64,000 bases of DNA from Shewanella sp. Choline-02u-19 (GTDB lineage: Bacteria; Pseudomonadota; Gammaproteobacteria; Enterobacterales; Shewanellaceae). The stretch lies in NCBI RefSeq assembly GCF_002836205.1, contig NZ_PJBE01000010.1, positions 195,480 to 259,479 on the forward strand, given 5' to 3'. The stretch's first letter is position 1. Each line of letters opens with the position of its first letter. The notes below the pieces were generated by a model. The model was given only the letters and a program-made list of their open reading frames with translations. It made no database searches and was not told the DNA's origin. The position numbers and the translations under genes are program-made. Shown one piece after another: positions 32,699 through 43,086 of this stretch.

Positions 32699-33166
32699 TT
32701 AGGCCGTTATTGAGGTGATATCGGCATTGAGTAATTGCTGTAAGTCGGTCGGTGCTATCTCGATATCTAACCCGCGACGTCCGCCACTAACGTACATTTG
32801 AACCAATTGTGCACAGCTATTATCAATGATGGTGAGTAGCTGCCGTTTTTGGGCTAAAGGGCTAACGCCGCCTAATACATAGCCAGAGCTACGCTGAACT
32901 TCGATAGCCTCAGCCATAACAGCTTTTTTAGCTTTGCATGCCTTGGCGATAGCTTTTAAGCTGAGCTTATCCGCGACTGGGATAATCGCCACTGCAAGTT
33001 GCTTGCCGTCTAGCTTTACCACTAAGGTTTTAAAGACCAAACCTATTTCGACTCCGATTTTTTCAGCTGCTTCTAACCCATATGCTTGGCATGCAGGGTC
33101 ATGTTTATACTCATGAACTTGATGTGTAATATTGTGCTTAACGAGCAAGTCTATGGCTGGCGTCAT
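32699..33166 (-). CDS. ybaK: Cys-tRNA(Pro) deacylase, YbaK/EbsC family
   Basis: Hydrolyses mischarged Cys-tRNA-Pro in trans. It starts MTPAIDLLVKHNITHQVHEY and contains the conserved lysine region FKTLVVKLDGK and VLGGVSPLAQKRQL, followed by SGGRRGLDIEIAP. At 155 residues it is typical. It lies 30 bases after the GNAT gene, in the same direction. Confidence 0.93.
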   Translation of the reverse strand: MTPAIDLLVKHNITHQVHEYKHDPACQAYGLEAAEKIGVEIGLVFKTLVVKLDGKQLAVAIIPVADKLSLKAIAKACKAKKAVMAEAIEVQRSSGYVLGGVSPLAQKRQLLTIIDNSCAQLVQMYVSGGRRGLDIEIAPTDLQQLLNADITSITA

Positions 33167-33196
33167 TTTATAACCTAGTGTGGACTGTAGTTAACT

Positions 33197-33658
33197 TTAA
33201 AGTGATTTTTCCATAACTAATACATCAATACCGTGATAAGTCACTTGTTCTACTGTTTGCCAACCTAAGCTGCGATAAAGGCCACCAGAGATATCTTCTG
33301 TTTGTAGGTTAATACTTGTTACGCCTAACGCTTTAGCTTTCTCTATAATGGCTTCAACGAGCGCTTTACCTACACCTATACCGCGAGATGATGGTGCAAC
33401 GTAAACGCCGCCAAGCCAATGTTCACGCTGTGGATAGATGTCCATTTCATGACAACGCAGTTGCGCCGCCCCGAAGAATGTACCTTTATCAAATGCCACC
33501 ATGATAAGCGGTAGCTTATCGTGATTAAGATACTCTTTAAGTTTTAGTTCAAGCTCACCAACGCTACGACCTTCACCAATATACCCCCACTCATTGCTAT
33601 ACCATGTCGCTATCTGGTGTATTGCTTGTGGCTTTTCTGCGAGTAAATACAGCTGCAT
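33197..33658 (-). CDS. GNAT-family N-acetyltransferase
   Basis: A 153-residue acetyltransferase. Motif A is visible as LGGVYVAPSSRGIGVGKALV (acetyl-CoA pyrophosphate loop, about residues 82-101), and the C-terminal motif B as LYRSLGWQTVEQVTYHGIDV. The substrate is unknown. It may share a transcript with ybaK. The start is ATG 33658. Confidence 0.85.
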   Translation of the reverse strand: MQLYLLAEKPQAIHQIATWYSNEWGYIGEGRSVGELELKLKEYLNHDKLPLIMVAFDKGTFFGAAQLRCHEMDIYPQREHWLGGVYVAPSSRGIGVGKALVEAIIEKAKALGVTSINLQTEDISGGLYRSLGWQTVEQVTYHGIDVLVMEKSL

Positions 33659-33947
33659 CTACGCTGAACCCCTTTAGTGATTAACGCTACTTTAATTTAA
33701 CAATTACTTATATAGTATCGAGTAAAACAGATCGAGAGTATGGTTTTTTATATCGAAAAAAGGTCAATATACCCGATCGAAGGATGAATAAAACTCAATT
33801 TTGGGAGCTATCACCTGTTTTATTATAAGTTATAACTTTTACATGCCTTTTACTTAACTTACTCTAAGTTGTTGTGATATCGTATGTTTATTGTAATTGG
33901 CTAGTGTGTTCAGCCATCATTGTTATTTCAAGGAAGATTACACCTAC

Positions 33948-34697
33948 ATGGACAGTTGTGAACAACCAATCAAGGTTAGTTTCTGGAGCAAGCTACAAAG
34001 TGTCGCCCTGACAGTTGTTGCTATTATGTTGTCTCTGGGCCAGTGGAATGACACTAAAGATGCACTTAGTGCAGTTTATGAATCATTTGTCGCCAACTGG
34101 ACTAACGATATTGAATATAAGCAAATATCGACTCTACACGTTGGCCAAACTCAGGCTTACATAACCAGTGTTTTCGGCAATCCTCACGTATCCAAAAAAT
34201 CTAAGTCTGATACCGGTATCGTTTATTTTTATTACGGTAATAAAAAATACCAACTAACACTGGCCATCAAAGATCAACGTTTATCTGGCTATGCTGTTGT
34301 TGGTTTAAAAGCAGATTTCCAAGTCTCCGTTCCCTACACTGAGCAGGCGTTACTATCGAGTCCGTTAGACAGCTATTTTACTCAAACAGATAGCTACTTT
34401 TCTGACGCAAATAACATTGAGTATTACGCTGAATCACATGATTTAGGCAAGAAAGTGATGTTTTATAACTTAATCATTGGCTCGGTGAATTATGGCAACT
34501 TTAGCCATGACGACAGTTCAGCTGTAAAAAAATTGAATGCAGATTTGGACCGTGGCATTGAAGATGTCAGCAGTGCTTTAGAGGCCAGCAGAAATTTAAA
34601 GCCTAATTATTTTGCCGTTACGGAGCTCGCCCCTAAAGTGATGATTGAAGGGCTATTAACGCATTTTGAATATAAAACACTTTTAAAAATAGATTAA
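33948..34697 (+). CDS. Membrane-anchored protein with BamE-like segment, envelope operon gene 1
   Basis: A 249-residue protein with a single N-terminal hydrophobic stretch (about residues 14-31, LQSVALTVVAIMLSLGQW). It is followed by a region resembling small BamE/SmpA-type domains: ISTLHVGQTQAYITSVFGNP, then YFYYGNKKYQLTL. It may match an ETEC_3214-type family, but I am not certain. ATG 33948 is chosen over a TTG at 33897 because AAGGAAG lies upstream, at rather long spacing. It starts a run of five same-strand genes, the next starting 15 bases on. The function is not known. Confidence 0.6.
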   Translation: MDSCEQPIKVSFWSKLQSVALTVVAIMLSLGQWNDTKDALSAVYESFVANWTNDIEYKQISTLHVGQTQAYITSVFGNPHVSKKSKSDTGIVYFYYGNKKYQLTLAIKDQRLSGYAVVGLKADFQVSVPYTEQALLSSPLDSYFTQTDSYFSDANNIEYYAESHDLGKKVMFYNLIIGSVNYGNFSHDDSSAVKKLNADLDRGIEDVSSALEASRNLKPNYFAVTELAPKVMIEGLLTHFEYKTLLKID

Positions 34698-34712
34698 TAT
34701 CAAGGACGAAAC

Positions 34713-35681
34713 ATGAATCTAAAACTTAGCGCTATTTTCCTGGGGCTAACACTGGTTGTTGCTTGTCAGTCGACAAGTAAGACGCCTGATTGGTACTTAG
34801 AGCCTATCGTGACAAATGCTGCGGAGTTAGTTGCTGTTGGTCAAGGCACATCTCTTGATAAAGCCAAGCAGAAGGCAATGAGTGCGCTGAATCAACAATT
34901 GTGGACTGAAGTTAAATCGAGTGGGCAGAGTCGCAATATAGCCAATGATATCAATGGTAAAGAGCATTATCAGCAACTTAATGATTTTAGTGTTAACACC
35001 AAAACATCGGCCGTTATCCTAAACGGCGTGACCTTTTCTAAAGCTCAGCAAGCGGGTGATACGTTTTACGTTGAAGCTAAAGTGGCTAAGGATAATGTTA
35101 AAGCTCAGCTAATGGCGGACGTTAAAAACTACAACGGACTAGCTCAATTTGAATTGGACACCTTAGCGCAAACTGACCCATTAGTTTGGTGGTTAAGAAA
35201 TGTCGATGTGAGTGACCTTGAGAGCAACATGGCCAGCAGGTTATCAATGCTATCGGCTCTGTCATCAACAGAAAAAACACCTAACAATCTCATTCCTAAA
35301 TTGAAAGCTAAAGTGGCTGAAGTGCACTCCGGCATTAAGGTCGTGATAGCTGCAAATCCACAAGATCGGTGGATGAAAAAGTCGATAACGGCTTATTTAA
35401 CTAAGTATAAAATTCAGGTCGTTGACAGTGCTAAAAGTCATTTTAGCCACCAGCTTATTCTTGATACTGATTGGCGTAAGAGTCATATCTCCGATATGTA
35501 CATCTCTACAGTGCAAGTGAATCTTGTACTTAAAGATAGTCATAATTTAGTTGTTGCGAGTAACGAAATCATCGCCAACGCCAATTCAGTGACCAGTTTT
35601 GAGCGCGCCAATGAAGGTGCCTCACGCCATTTCTCTGCCAAATTAAAAGAGCAGAACTTTTGGAAAGCTTTAGGGCTTTAG
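34713..35681 (+). CDS. LPP20-family lipoprotein, envelope operon gene 2
   Basis: An outer-membrane-type lipoprotein. The signal peptide ends with the lipobox LVVAC (Cys18), then the LPP20 motif PDWYLEPIVTNAAELVAVGQ and the repeated-Ala helix DKAKQKAMSALNQQL. The body (100-322) is a folded domain of mixed structure. LPP20 lipoproteins include FlgO/FlgP, which build the flagellar outer ring in Vibrio; this one is not in a flagellar locus. The residue after Cys is Gln, not Asp, so outer-membrane sorting is expected. It lies 15 bases after gene 1. Confidence 0.78.
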   Translation: MNLKLSAIFLGLTLVVACQSTSKTPDWYLEPIVTNAAELVAVGQGTSLDKAKQKAMSALNQQLWTEVKSSGQSRNIANDINGKEHYQQLNDFSVNTKTSAVILNGVTFSKAQQAGDTFYVEAKVAKDNVKAQLMADVKNYNGLAQFELDTLAQTDPLVWWLRNVDVSDLESNMASRLSMLSALSSTEKTPNNLIPKLKAKVAEVHSGIKVVIAANPQDRWMKKSITAYLTKYKIQVVDSAKSHFSHQLILDTDWRKSHISDMYISTVQVNLVLKDSHNLVVASNEIIANANSVTSFERANEGASRHFSAKLKEQNFWKALGL

Positions 35682-35713
35682 TAAGATTTTTATAAATAAA
35701 TATGGATATTGAT

Positions 35714-36754
35714 ATGTTAAAAAAAGCTTTTGTTGCCGTTGCCGTGTTAACTGCTATTACAGGGTGTAAGTCAACGGGTCCTAATGTTTGTTCTGCTTCA
35801 ACACGAGTAGAGCTACCTGTCAGCAGTCATGTGGTTAAGGGAACTGCAAACACTAAGGTCATCATTTTTGAACCTGATCTTAAAGTTGACACCCGCACCG
35901 CTAAGAGTATTACAGCCTCTTTTCATCAGTCACTAAGCAAACAAGTCGATATGACGGGGTCAACAATTGTTGATCGAAGCTTAGCTACAAAATTGAAGTC
36001 AGAGTTACAGATTGCAGAAGCTAGCGGTCGATACAGCTCAGAAGGCGTGCCTATTGCTGATTTTGCTATTTTTACGGATATTGGTGTCGCAAATTTTTCT
36101 CGAGAATTTAGTGCTGCTCATGAGTCTTACGATCCGATAAAAGATAAGCGCGTGATGGTTGCAGCGGCGTGTAACTTTGAGGCTAAAATCGAAGCTAGTA
36201 CACGCGCTGTATCATTACCTGACATGATAACGCTGGACCAAATTCAATTTGCAGGCGACAGCACCTACTCTTTTGATACCAATAACTCACGTTGTCCTAT
36301 CTCTCAAGAGCAAATTAATAGCATGATTGCCGAAGCGGCTAAATATGCGGTGACACGTAACGATGATCTTAAGAACTTATTGGCGCCACGTGCCAGTGTT
36401 GTTGAAATGCGTCAATGTGATGCTGGCACTATGGTGCGTATCGATATGGGAAGTCGCAGCGGTGTAGAACCTGAGTGGGAAGTTGATTTTATTACCCATG
36501 AGAAAGTGACTAACTATGCTGGTGAAATTGAAATTGAGACCAGCGGATACGGTGAAGGTGAGGTTATTAATAATGCCGAACATGGCATTAAACCAGATTA
36601 TGCATGGGTTATGATCGATAAGGACATGGCGGGTAAAGTAAAGCGTGGCGATACCGTGAAAGTAAAGTTTGAAGATGACTGTAATGAAATGGGTTTTCTT
36701 TCTAGCTTGTGCCATAAAACATCAGAATCAATGTCAAAAACATTTAGTTTTTAA
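35714..36754 (+). CDS. CsgG/FlgT-like lipoprotein, envelope operon gene 3
   Basis: A 346-residue lipoprotein with lipobox AITGC near residue 18. The N-terminal half has the CsgG/TolB-N-like pattern TKVIIFEPDLKVDTRTAKSI, SFHQSLSKQVDMTGSTIVDR and FAIFTDIGVANFS, and the C-terminal half a barrel-like GTMVRIDMGSRSGVEPEWEV and KVKRGDTVKVKF that recalls FlgT. The family assignment is by eye and weak. Two cysteine pairs may form disulfides. ATG 35714 is preferred over 35702 because it gives a standard signal peptide and has GGA seven bases upstream. Gene 4 follows nine bases on. Confidence 0.55.
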   Translation: MLKKAFVAVAVLTAITGCKSTGPNVCSASTRVELPVSSHVVKGTANTKVIIFEPDLKVDTRTAKSITASFHQSLSKQVDMTGSTIVDRSLATKLKSELQIAEASGRYSSEGVPIADFAIFTDIGVANFSREFSAAHESYDPIKDKRVMVAAACNFEAKIEASTRAVSLPDMITLDQIQFAGDSTYSFDTNNSRCPISQEQINSMIAEAAKYAVTRNDDLKNLLAPRASVVEMRQCDAGTMVRIDMGSRSGVEPEWEVDFITHEKVTNYAGEIEIETSGYGEGEVINNAEHGIKPDYAWVMIDKDMAGKVKRGDTVKVKFEDDCNEMGFLSSLCHKTSESMSKTFSF

Positions 36755-36763
36755 GGGAATAGA

Positions 36764-37360
36764 ATGAAAAAATTATTAATTACAACTGCTGTACTCGGAT
36801 TGTTGGGTGGTTGTTCAAGTAACGATACAGTTCAAAATGTTCAACAAATAGACTGTTTTTATCCTGATGCACCAACGGTAAGTGCACCTCGTTGGGTGTG
36901 CGATGTAATGCCTGAAGGCATAGAGATGGGAGCTGTCGGTTATGCTAAGAAGAGCGTAGCGGGTTTAAGCATAATGCGTGATGTTGCCACTAACGATGCA
37001 CGTGCAAGACTTGCTCAGCAGTTCGAGTCCAATGTAAATACACTGTTTAAGCAAGCGACGACAGCAAACATAGTGTCTACGACTGAAAGCGTGTCTGAAG
37101 AGGTAAATGAGTACTTTGAATCTGTCACTAAAAACGTCACTAGCCGAACCTTGTCTAATAGCCGAGTGATTGTTACTCAGCGCAGCCCAGGTGGCGGACT
37201 TTATACGTTAGTGGGTATGGATAAAGCAACTTATGATGAAAACATCGCAAAAGTTGTGACTGCAGCAAGTAAGAAAGATCCTGAATTATGGAACAAGTTT
37301 AATAATAAGAAAGCGGCTGAAGAGTTAGATGCAGTGCTTTCAACGTTACAAAAACTTTAG
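36764..37360 (+). CDS. LPP20-family lipoprotein, envelope operon gene 4
   Basis: A second LPP20-type lipoprotein: signal peptide with lipobox LLGGCSS (Cys17), then PRWVCDVMPEGIEMGAVGYA and the Ala-rich helix DVATNDARARLAQQFESN. The length of 198 residues is usual for the family. It is paralogous in pattern to gene 2 but not closely similar. Nine bases separate it from gene 3. A stable hairpin (37374-37400) lies just downstream, before gene 5. Confidence 0.78.
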   Translation: MKKLLITTAVLGLLGGCSSNDTVQNVQQIDCFYPDAPTVSAPRWVCDVMPEGIEMGAVGYAKKSVAGLSIMRDVATNDARARLAQQFESNVNTLFKQATTANIVSTTESVSEEVNEYFESVTKNVTSRTLSNSRVIVTQRSPGGGLYTLVGMDKATYDENIAKVVTAASKKDPELWNKFNNKKAAEELDAVLSTLQKL

Positions 37361-37373
37361 TATTTAGCAGGGA

Positions 37374-37400
37374 AAGAAGGAAGCGATTCGCTTCCTTCTT
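37374..37400 (+). other. Hairpin inside the lipoprotein-transglycosylase operon
   Basis: AAGAAGGAAGCG pairs perfectly with CGCTTCCTTCTT around a 3-base loop. No U-run follows. It could attenuate or protect the 3' end of the lipoprotein message and lower expression of the downstream transglycosylase. Confidence 0.5.
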
Positions 37401-37450
37401 GCTTAAGGTTAAGTATTTTACTTTTCAGGTAGTGACGAAAGGATTCAACA

Positions 37451-38782
37451 ATGAAAACTCGTTTAACAGGTTTGATGGCCTGCTTAATGTTGAGCGTGCC
37501 GTCAGTTTTTGCGGCTGATCGCTTTGCAGAGATAGATGCTGAAATCGATAAATCGAATTTTACTCAAGAGCAAAAGGATAAGGAATATCAAGATTTTGTT
37601 TTTGCGTATATGGCCGAATATGAAAATTGGCGAGTCGAGTACTTAAAAGAGTTTGATGAATATCGAGCCGAAATCATCAAGAAATGGGGTGTTGGTGATG
37701 TATCCGAACGCCACAAAAATGTTGAGTATTCAGCGGATCAAACCGTAAAATCAATCATTGATTATGACAAAAATGAGGTATCGATCTCGATACTTGTTGA
37801 TAGTAATACCTCTGATGAAGATGCTAAAGCGGAGTTACAAAAGCAGATTGAGCTGCTTGTCGCTGTGCCAACGTCTAATGCGTCGAAAGTGATTATGTCA
37901 GTGGAGCCAAAAGCGATAGCCGCGGTTAATATCACGCCGGTGGCATTCTCAGCAGAGAATGAAAAAGAAGCTAAACAGGTCATTATTGAACAAACAAAAG
38001 CGCAATTAAGAGAGATAGATAAAGAGTCTGATAAGGCGCAGCTGACTAAAGCTGACAATTTATCTATTGATATGATTGAGCAAGTTTCTATTCAGAAAAA
38101 GAAAAAGCTAATTATTGTGGCCAAGGAGAGGCTCGTCGCAGTGGCAGATGATTACGATAAGCAAAGAGCGCAAAAGACGGCGACATTGACTGAAAAGAAG
38201 ATCGTTGAGTACAAGGTTAAATTGCCTAAGAATGGCCTTAGCTCACGAGCCAGTGCTGTGGTTGATTTTGCTCAAACGGAGGGTGAAAAATGGCATATTT
38301 CTTCAGCGCTGATCATGGCGGTTATTCACTCAGAATCGAGTTTCGACCCTAAAGCCACATCACCGATACCCGCTTATGGGCTAATGCAGATTGTCCCTAC
38401 AACAGCAGGTTATGATGTAAATCAGATCGTTAGGAAAATTAGCGAACCTATGTCTTCGGGGGATCTCTATGTTCCCGGCATCAATGTTGAAACAGGCGCT
38501 GCTTATCTTAATATTTTGGATAAACGTTATCTTAAGTCTATTGAAAATGACGAGAGTCGACTGTATTGCATGATCGCAGCGTACAACACTGGCGCGGGTA
38601 ATGTGGCGAAAGCTTTTAATGCTGATGGTGCTAGAAATATCAGAAGGGCTGCTAAAGTGATTAATAAGATGGCGCCAGATGAGGTTTATCAGCACTTGTT
38701 ACATAATCTACCTTATGATGAGACTAAGCATTATCTTAAGAAGGTCAGTAGCCGAATTGAGCTTTATCAAAATAAGATCTAA
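37451..38782 (+). CDS. MltC-like lytic transglycosylase, envelope operon gene 5
   Basis: A periplasmic murein-cleaving enzyme of 443 residues. The signal peptide ends SVFA-AD. The N-terminal part (25-270) resembles the MltC accessory region (EIDKSNFTQEQ, YMAEYENWRVEYLKEF). The C-terminal SLT domain has the catalytic Glu in AVIHSESSFDPKA, followed by GLMQIVPTTAG and CMIAAYNTGAGNVAKAF. Unlike E. coli MltC there is no lipobox (the signal peptide has Cys12 but cleavage after Ala), so it may be soluble or peripherally held. Gene 4 ends 90 bases upstream. A bidirectional terminator follows. Confidence 0.85.
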   Translation: MKTRLTGLMACLMLSVPSVFAADRFAEIDAEIDKSNFTQEQKDKEYQDFVFAYMAEYENWRVEYLKEFDEYRAEIIKKWGVGDVSERHKNVEYSADQTVKSIIDYDKNEVSISILVDSNTSDEDAKAELQKQIELLVAVPTSNASKVIMSVEPKAIAAVNITPVAFSAENEKEAKQVIIEQTKAQLREIDKESDKAQLTKADNLSIDMIEQVSIQKKKKLIIVAKERLVAVADDYDKQRAQKTATLTEKKIVEYKVKLPKNGLSSRASAVVDFAQTEGEKWHISSALIMAVIHSESSFDPKATSPIPAYGLMQIVPTTAGYDVNQIVRKISEPMSSGDLYVPGINVETGAAYLNILDKRYLKSIENDESRLYCMIAAYNTGAGNVAKAFNADGARNIRRAAKVINKMAPDEVYQHLLHNLPYDETKHYLKKVSSRIELYQNKI

Positions 38783-38811
38783 CCTGAATTAAGGCTGATA
38801 ATTGAAACAAT

Positions 38812-38839
38812 AAAAAAGCCAGCGAATGCTGGCTTTTTT
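38812..38839. terminator. Bidirectional terminator between the transglycosylase gene and fadA
   Basis: AAAAAAGCCAGC and GCTGGCTTTTTT form a 12-bp stem with loop GAAT, with A/T runs on both strands. Confidence 0.92.
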
Positions 38840-38855
38840 GATCCGCGAAGAAAGC

Positions 38856-40037
<1,182 letters not shown>

Positions 40038-42191
40038 TTAAGCCTGCTGGTAGTAGCTGCCATTGTTGGCGGCGAGTTCACGCATAGTGTCGGTTACTTG
40101 ATATAGGCCACCTAGGTGAGCATATTTGTCAGCGAGAGCGACAAAGTTAGCGACACCCATAGTATCTAGGTAACGGAATACACCGCCTCTAAATGGTGGG
40201 AAACCAAGGCCATAAACTAAGCCCATATCCGCTTCAGCAGGCGAAGCGATAATACCTTCTTCAAGACAGCGTACTGTCTCGATAATCATTGGGATCATTG
40301 TACGAGCGATGATCTCATCTGACTCAAATGCTTTCTTCTCACCAAACTCAGCTTGCAGTAACGCATAGCTCGTTGGGTCTAAATCTTTCTTTGGCTTACC
40401 GCGACGGTCAACTGAATATTGGTAGAAGCCTTTGTTGTTCTTCTGACCAAAACGCTGGGCTTCAAACATAACGTCAATGGCATCTTTACCTGTTTTACCC
40501 ATACGCTCTGGGAAACCTTCCGCCATAACGGCTTGAGCATGGTGACCCGTATCAAGGCCTACAACATCAAGTAAGTATGCAGGACCCATAGGCCAGCCAA
40601 ACTGCTTCTCCATCACTTTATCGATAGCCGCAAAGTCAGCGCCATCAGCGAGTAGGCCACTGAAGCCTGCAAAATATGGAAACAATACACGGTTAACGAA
40701 GAAACCAGGGCAGTCGTTAACAACGATAGGGGTTTTACCCATCTTGCTGGCGTAAGCAACAACGGAAGCAATCGTTTCTTCAGAGCTGTTTTCGCCGCGA
40801 ATAATTTCTACTAAAGGCATTTTGTGCACTGGGTTAAAGAAGTGCATCCCACAAAAGCGCTCAGGCTTTTTAAGGCTCTTAGCAAGTAGGTTGATTGAGA
40901 TAGTCGAAGTATTTGAAGTGATGATCGTATCTTCACTAACATGCTGCTCAACTTCTGCTAGCACCATCGATTTAACTTTTGGATGCTCAACAACGGCTTC
41001 AACAATAATATCAACCGCTTTAACGGGAGCGTAATCCAGCGTTGGGGTGATGTTATTGAGTACCACTGCCATTTTAGCAGGGGTAGAACGACCACGTTTA
41101 ACTTGTGCGGTTAGCAGTTTAGATGCTTCGTTAAGGCCTAAATCTAGCGCAGGTTGCGCAATATCTTTCATCACAATTGGGGTGCCTTTACTTGCACTCT
41201 GGTAAGCAATACCCCCGCCCATGATCCCAGCCCCTAATACTGCGGCTGAATTAACTTTCTTAGCAAGTTTGCCTGCTTTCTTGGCTTTACCTTTAACCAA
41301 CTGGTCGTTTAGGAAAATACCAATCAGTGCTTGAGCTACTTCGGTTTTAGCCAGTTTCACAAAGGCTTGATGTTCAATTTTTAGTGCCGCAGCGCGATCG
41401 CATTGTGCCGCTTGCTCGATAACACTGACGACAGCCATTGGTGCCGGGTAGTGTTTTCCTGCAACTTTAAAGACCATGCCTTTAGCGGTTGCAAATGACA
41501 TCATCGCTTCAAGTTTTGGCAGTGTTAGTGGCGCTAGCTTTCTAGCTCGGCGCGTCTGCCAATCGAGCTTTTCTGCTATGGCATCTTTCAACATTCTAAG
41601 TGCTGCACTTTGCAGCTTTTCTGGTGCGACAAGCGCATCGATAGCACCAATTTTTAATGCGGCGTCTGGTCGCTGATCTTTGCCTGACGTGATCCACTCA
41701 AGGGCATTGTCTGCGCCGACTACGCGAGGTAAGCGAACAGTGCCGCCAAAACCTGGAATGATGCCTAGCTTAGTTTCTGGTAGACCAATGCGAGCGGTGG
41801 TGTCTGCAACTCGGAAATCGGTGGCTAGAATGGTTTCACATCCAGCGCCGAGTGCAAATCCATTAATGGCTGAAATCGTCGGGAAAGGCAGATCTTCCAA
41901 TTTGTTGAAAACAACATTAGCTTCTTCCAACCAAGACAGTAGTACTGAATCTTCTTCAGCAAAAAGCCCCAAGAATTCAGTAATGTCAGCACCAACAATA
42001 AATGCAGATTTTGCTGACGTTAGCATTAAACCTTTGATATTGTTATTTTGCTTAATGCTGTCGAGTGCAGCATTTAAAGAGTCGATGGTTTCTCTATCGA
42101 ACTTATTGACCGAACCTTGTGCGTTAAAACACAAATGAGCGATATTGTCCTCAAGTAACTCAACCTCAATTGTAGGGCTTTGGTAGATCAT
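40038..42191 (-). CDS. fadB: Fatty-acid oxidation complex alpha subunit (hydratase/dehydrogenase)
   Basis: A bifunctional subunit: the N-terminal enoyl-CoA hydratase/isomerase domain has [20 protein letters not shown] and [20 protein letters not shown]. The C-terminal 3-hydroxyacyl-CoA dehydrogenase has the NAD fold [16 protein letters not shown] and the catalytic His in [15 protein letters not shown]. At 717 residues it matches E. coli FadB (729). The start is ATG 42191. An 895-base gap with a candidate PsrA operator precedes it. Transcribed with fadA. Confidence 0.98.
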   Translation of the reverse strand: MIYQSPTIEVELLEDNIAHLCFNAQGSVNKFDRETIDSLNAALDSIKQNNNIKGLMLTSAKSAFIVGADITEFLGLFAEEDSVLLSWLEEANVVFNKLEDLPFPTISAINGFALGAGCETILATDFRVADTTARIGLPETKLGIIPGFGGTVRLPRVVGADNALEWITSGKDQRPDAALKIGAIDALVAPEKLQSAALRMLKDAIAEKLDWQTRRARKLAPLTLPKLEAMMSFATAKGMVFKVAGKHYPAPMAVVSVIEQAAQCDRAAALKIEHQAFVKLAKTEVAQALIGIFLNDQLVKGKAKKAGKLAKKVNSAAVLGAGIMGGGIAYQSASKGTPIVMKDIAQPALDLGLNEASKLLTAQVKRGRSTPAKMAVVLNNITPTLDYAPVKAVDIIVEAVVEHPKVKSMVLAEVEQHVSEDTIITSNTSTISINLLAKSLKKPERFCGMHFFNPVHKMPLVEIIRGENSSEETIASVVAYASKMGKTPIVVNDCPGFFVNRVLFPYFAGFSGLLADGADFAAIDKVMEKQFGWPMGPAYLLDVVGLDTGHHAQAVMAEGFPERMGKTGKDAIDVMFEAQRFGQKNNKGFYQYSVDRRGKPKKDLDPTSYALLQAEFGEKKAFESDEIIARTMIPMIIETVRCLEEGIIASPAEADMGLVYGLGFPPFRGGVFRYLDTMGVANFVALADKYAHLGGLYQVTDTMRELAANNGSYYQQA

Positions 42192-43086
42192 TGCTTGCTT
42201 CCTTATAGCTTAAGTTAAATATCCACTCTTACTTTTGTGAGTAAATATAACTCTCTTCTTCACAGCAGCTTCGGCCATCATTTGACCAGTTGTTGCTCAG
42301 TGTGCGACTAATCACATTAAATTACAACACCCAATTTAAACGACCGTTTTGTTTTTGCTTGTGCGTTACCATTAATGGTTTTATATCAGTGGTTTAATGT
42401 GATTGTTTTGTGTGTGCCTCTTGTTTTAACCTAAAACTATAGTGTTAAAATAGGTATTAAATGTTTGAAGTGCTAAATTTTTATATTAAATAAACCAGGG
42501 TGTACGCTTTCTCATTTGTAAATCACTCTGGTTAGAGCTGCTGTGATTAAAGCGCGACTTTTTTGTTATCAGCGCAACAACTTTACGTGGTTTTTGGTGG
42601 AGGCATCCGCTGATAGTTAAGCCAAAAAATAAGATTTAGAGGGGATTGCTGAATATGTATTTAATGCTCAGGGCGATAGTGCTAAATCCAAGCGCAGAAT
42701 GACCTGTTTATAGGCAATAGACTTCATTGAAAACGCAGCTCAGGTAAGAGTGCTATACCGCTATGATTTGGAATATGCCAGTCAATACGCTGAACTGCCA
42801 ATATCGATTGAGTGATTTGCGGATTAAAGTCAAATGATGGGCGTGCTGCCTGTAAATCTGGATGTTTGACGCTTATATGCATTAAAAGTGAGGAGTTTGC
42901 TAAGTTTAGCCTTCACTACGCCTTTTAATGCCGGATGAATATTATCCCTTTACCTATGCCTTTATACATCTCTGTAAACATGCTTTTTTAGGGGCAGTCC
43001 TACTGCGACAAATCTAGAGTTTTACCGACCTTGTGATAGACTGAGCCAACGTCGATACCAGACTATATAACAATAAGGTAACCCTC
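42192..43086. other. Long intergenic region between fadB and pepQ
   Basis: The longest non-coding stretch between housekeeping genes here. The left 180 bases hold candidate fadB operators (42335-42352, and a half FadR-like AACTGGTC on the minus strand at 42284-42291). The rest has no open frame of significance, no tRNA and no strong hairpin; it may contain a decayed gene but I cannot identify one. Confidence 0.4.
42335..42352. promoter_or_regulatory. Candidate PsrA operator upstream of fadB
   Basis: TTTAAACGACCGTTTTGT fits the PsrA-type pattern AAAC-N4-GTTT. PsrA is a known repressor of fatty-acid degradation genes in Pseudomonas and is predicted in Shewanella. It lies about 144 bases before the fadB start. 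By-eye match only. Confidence 0.35.
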
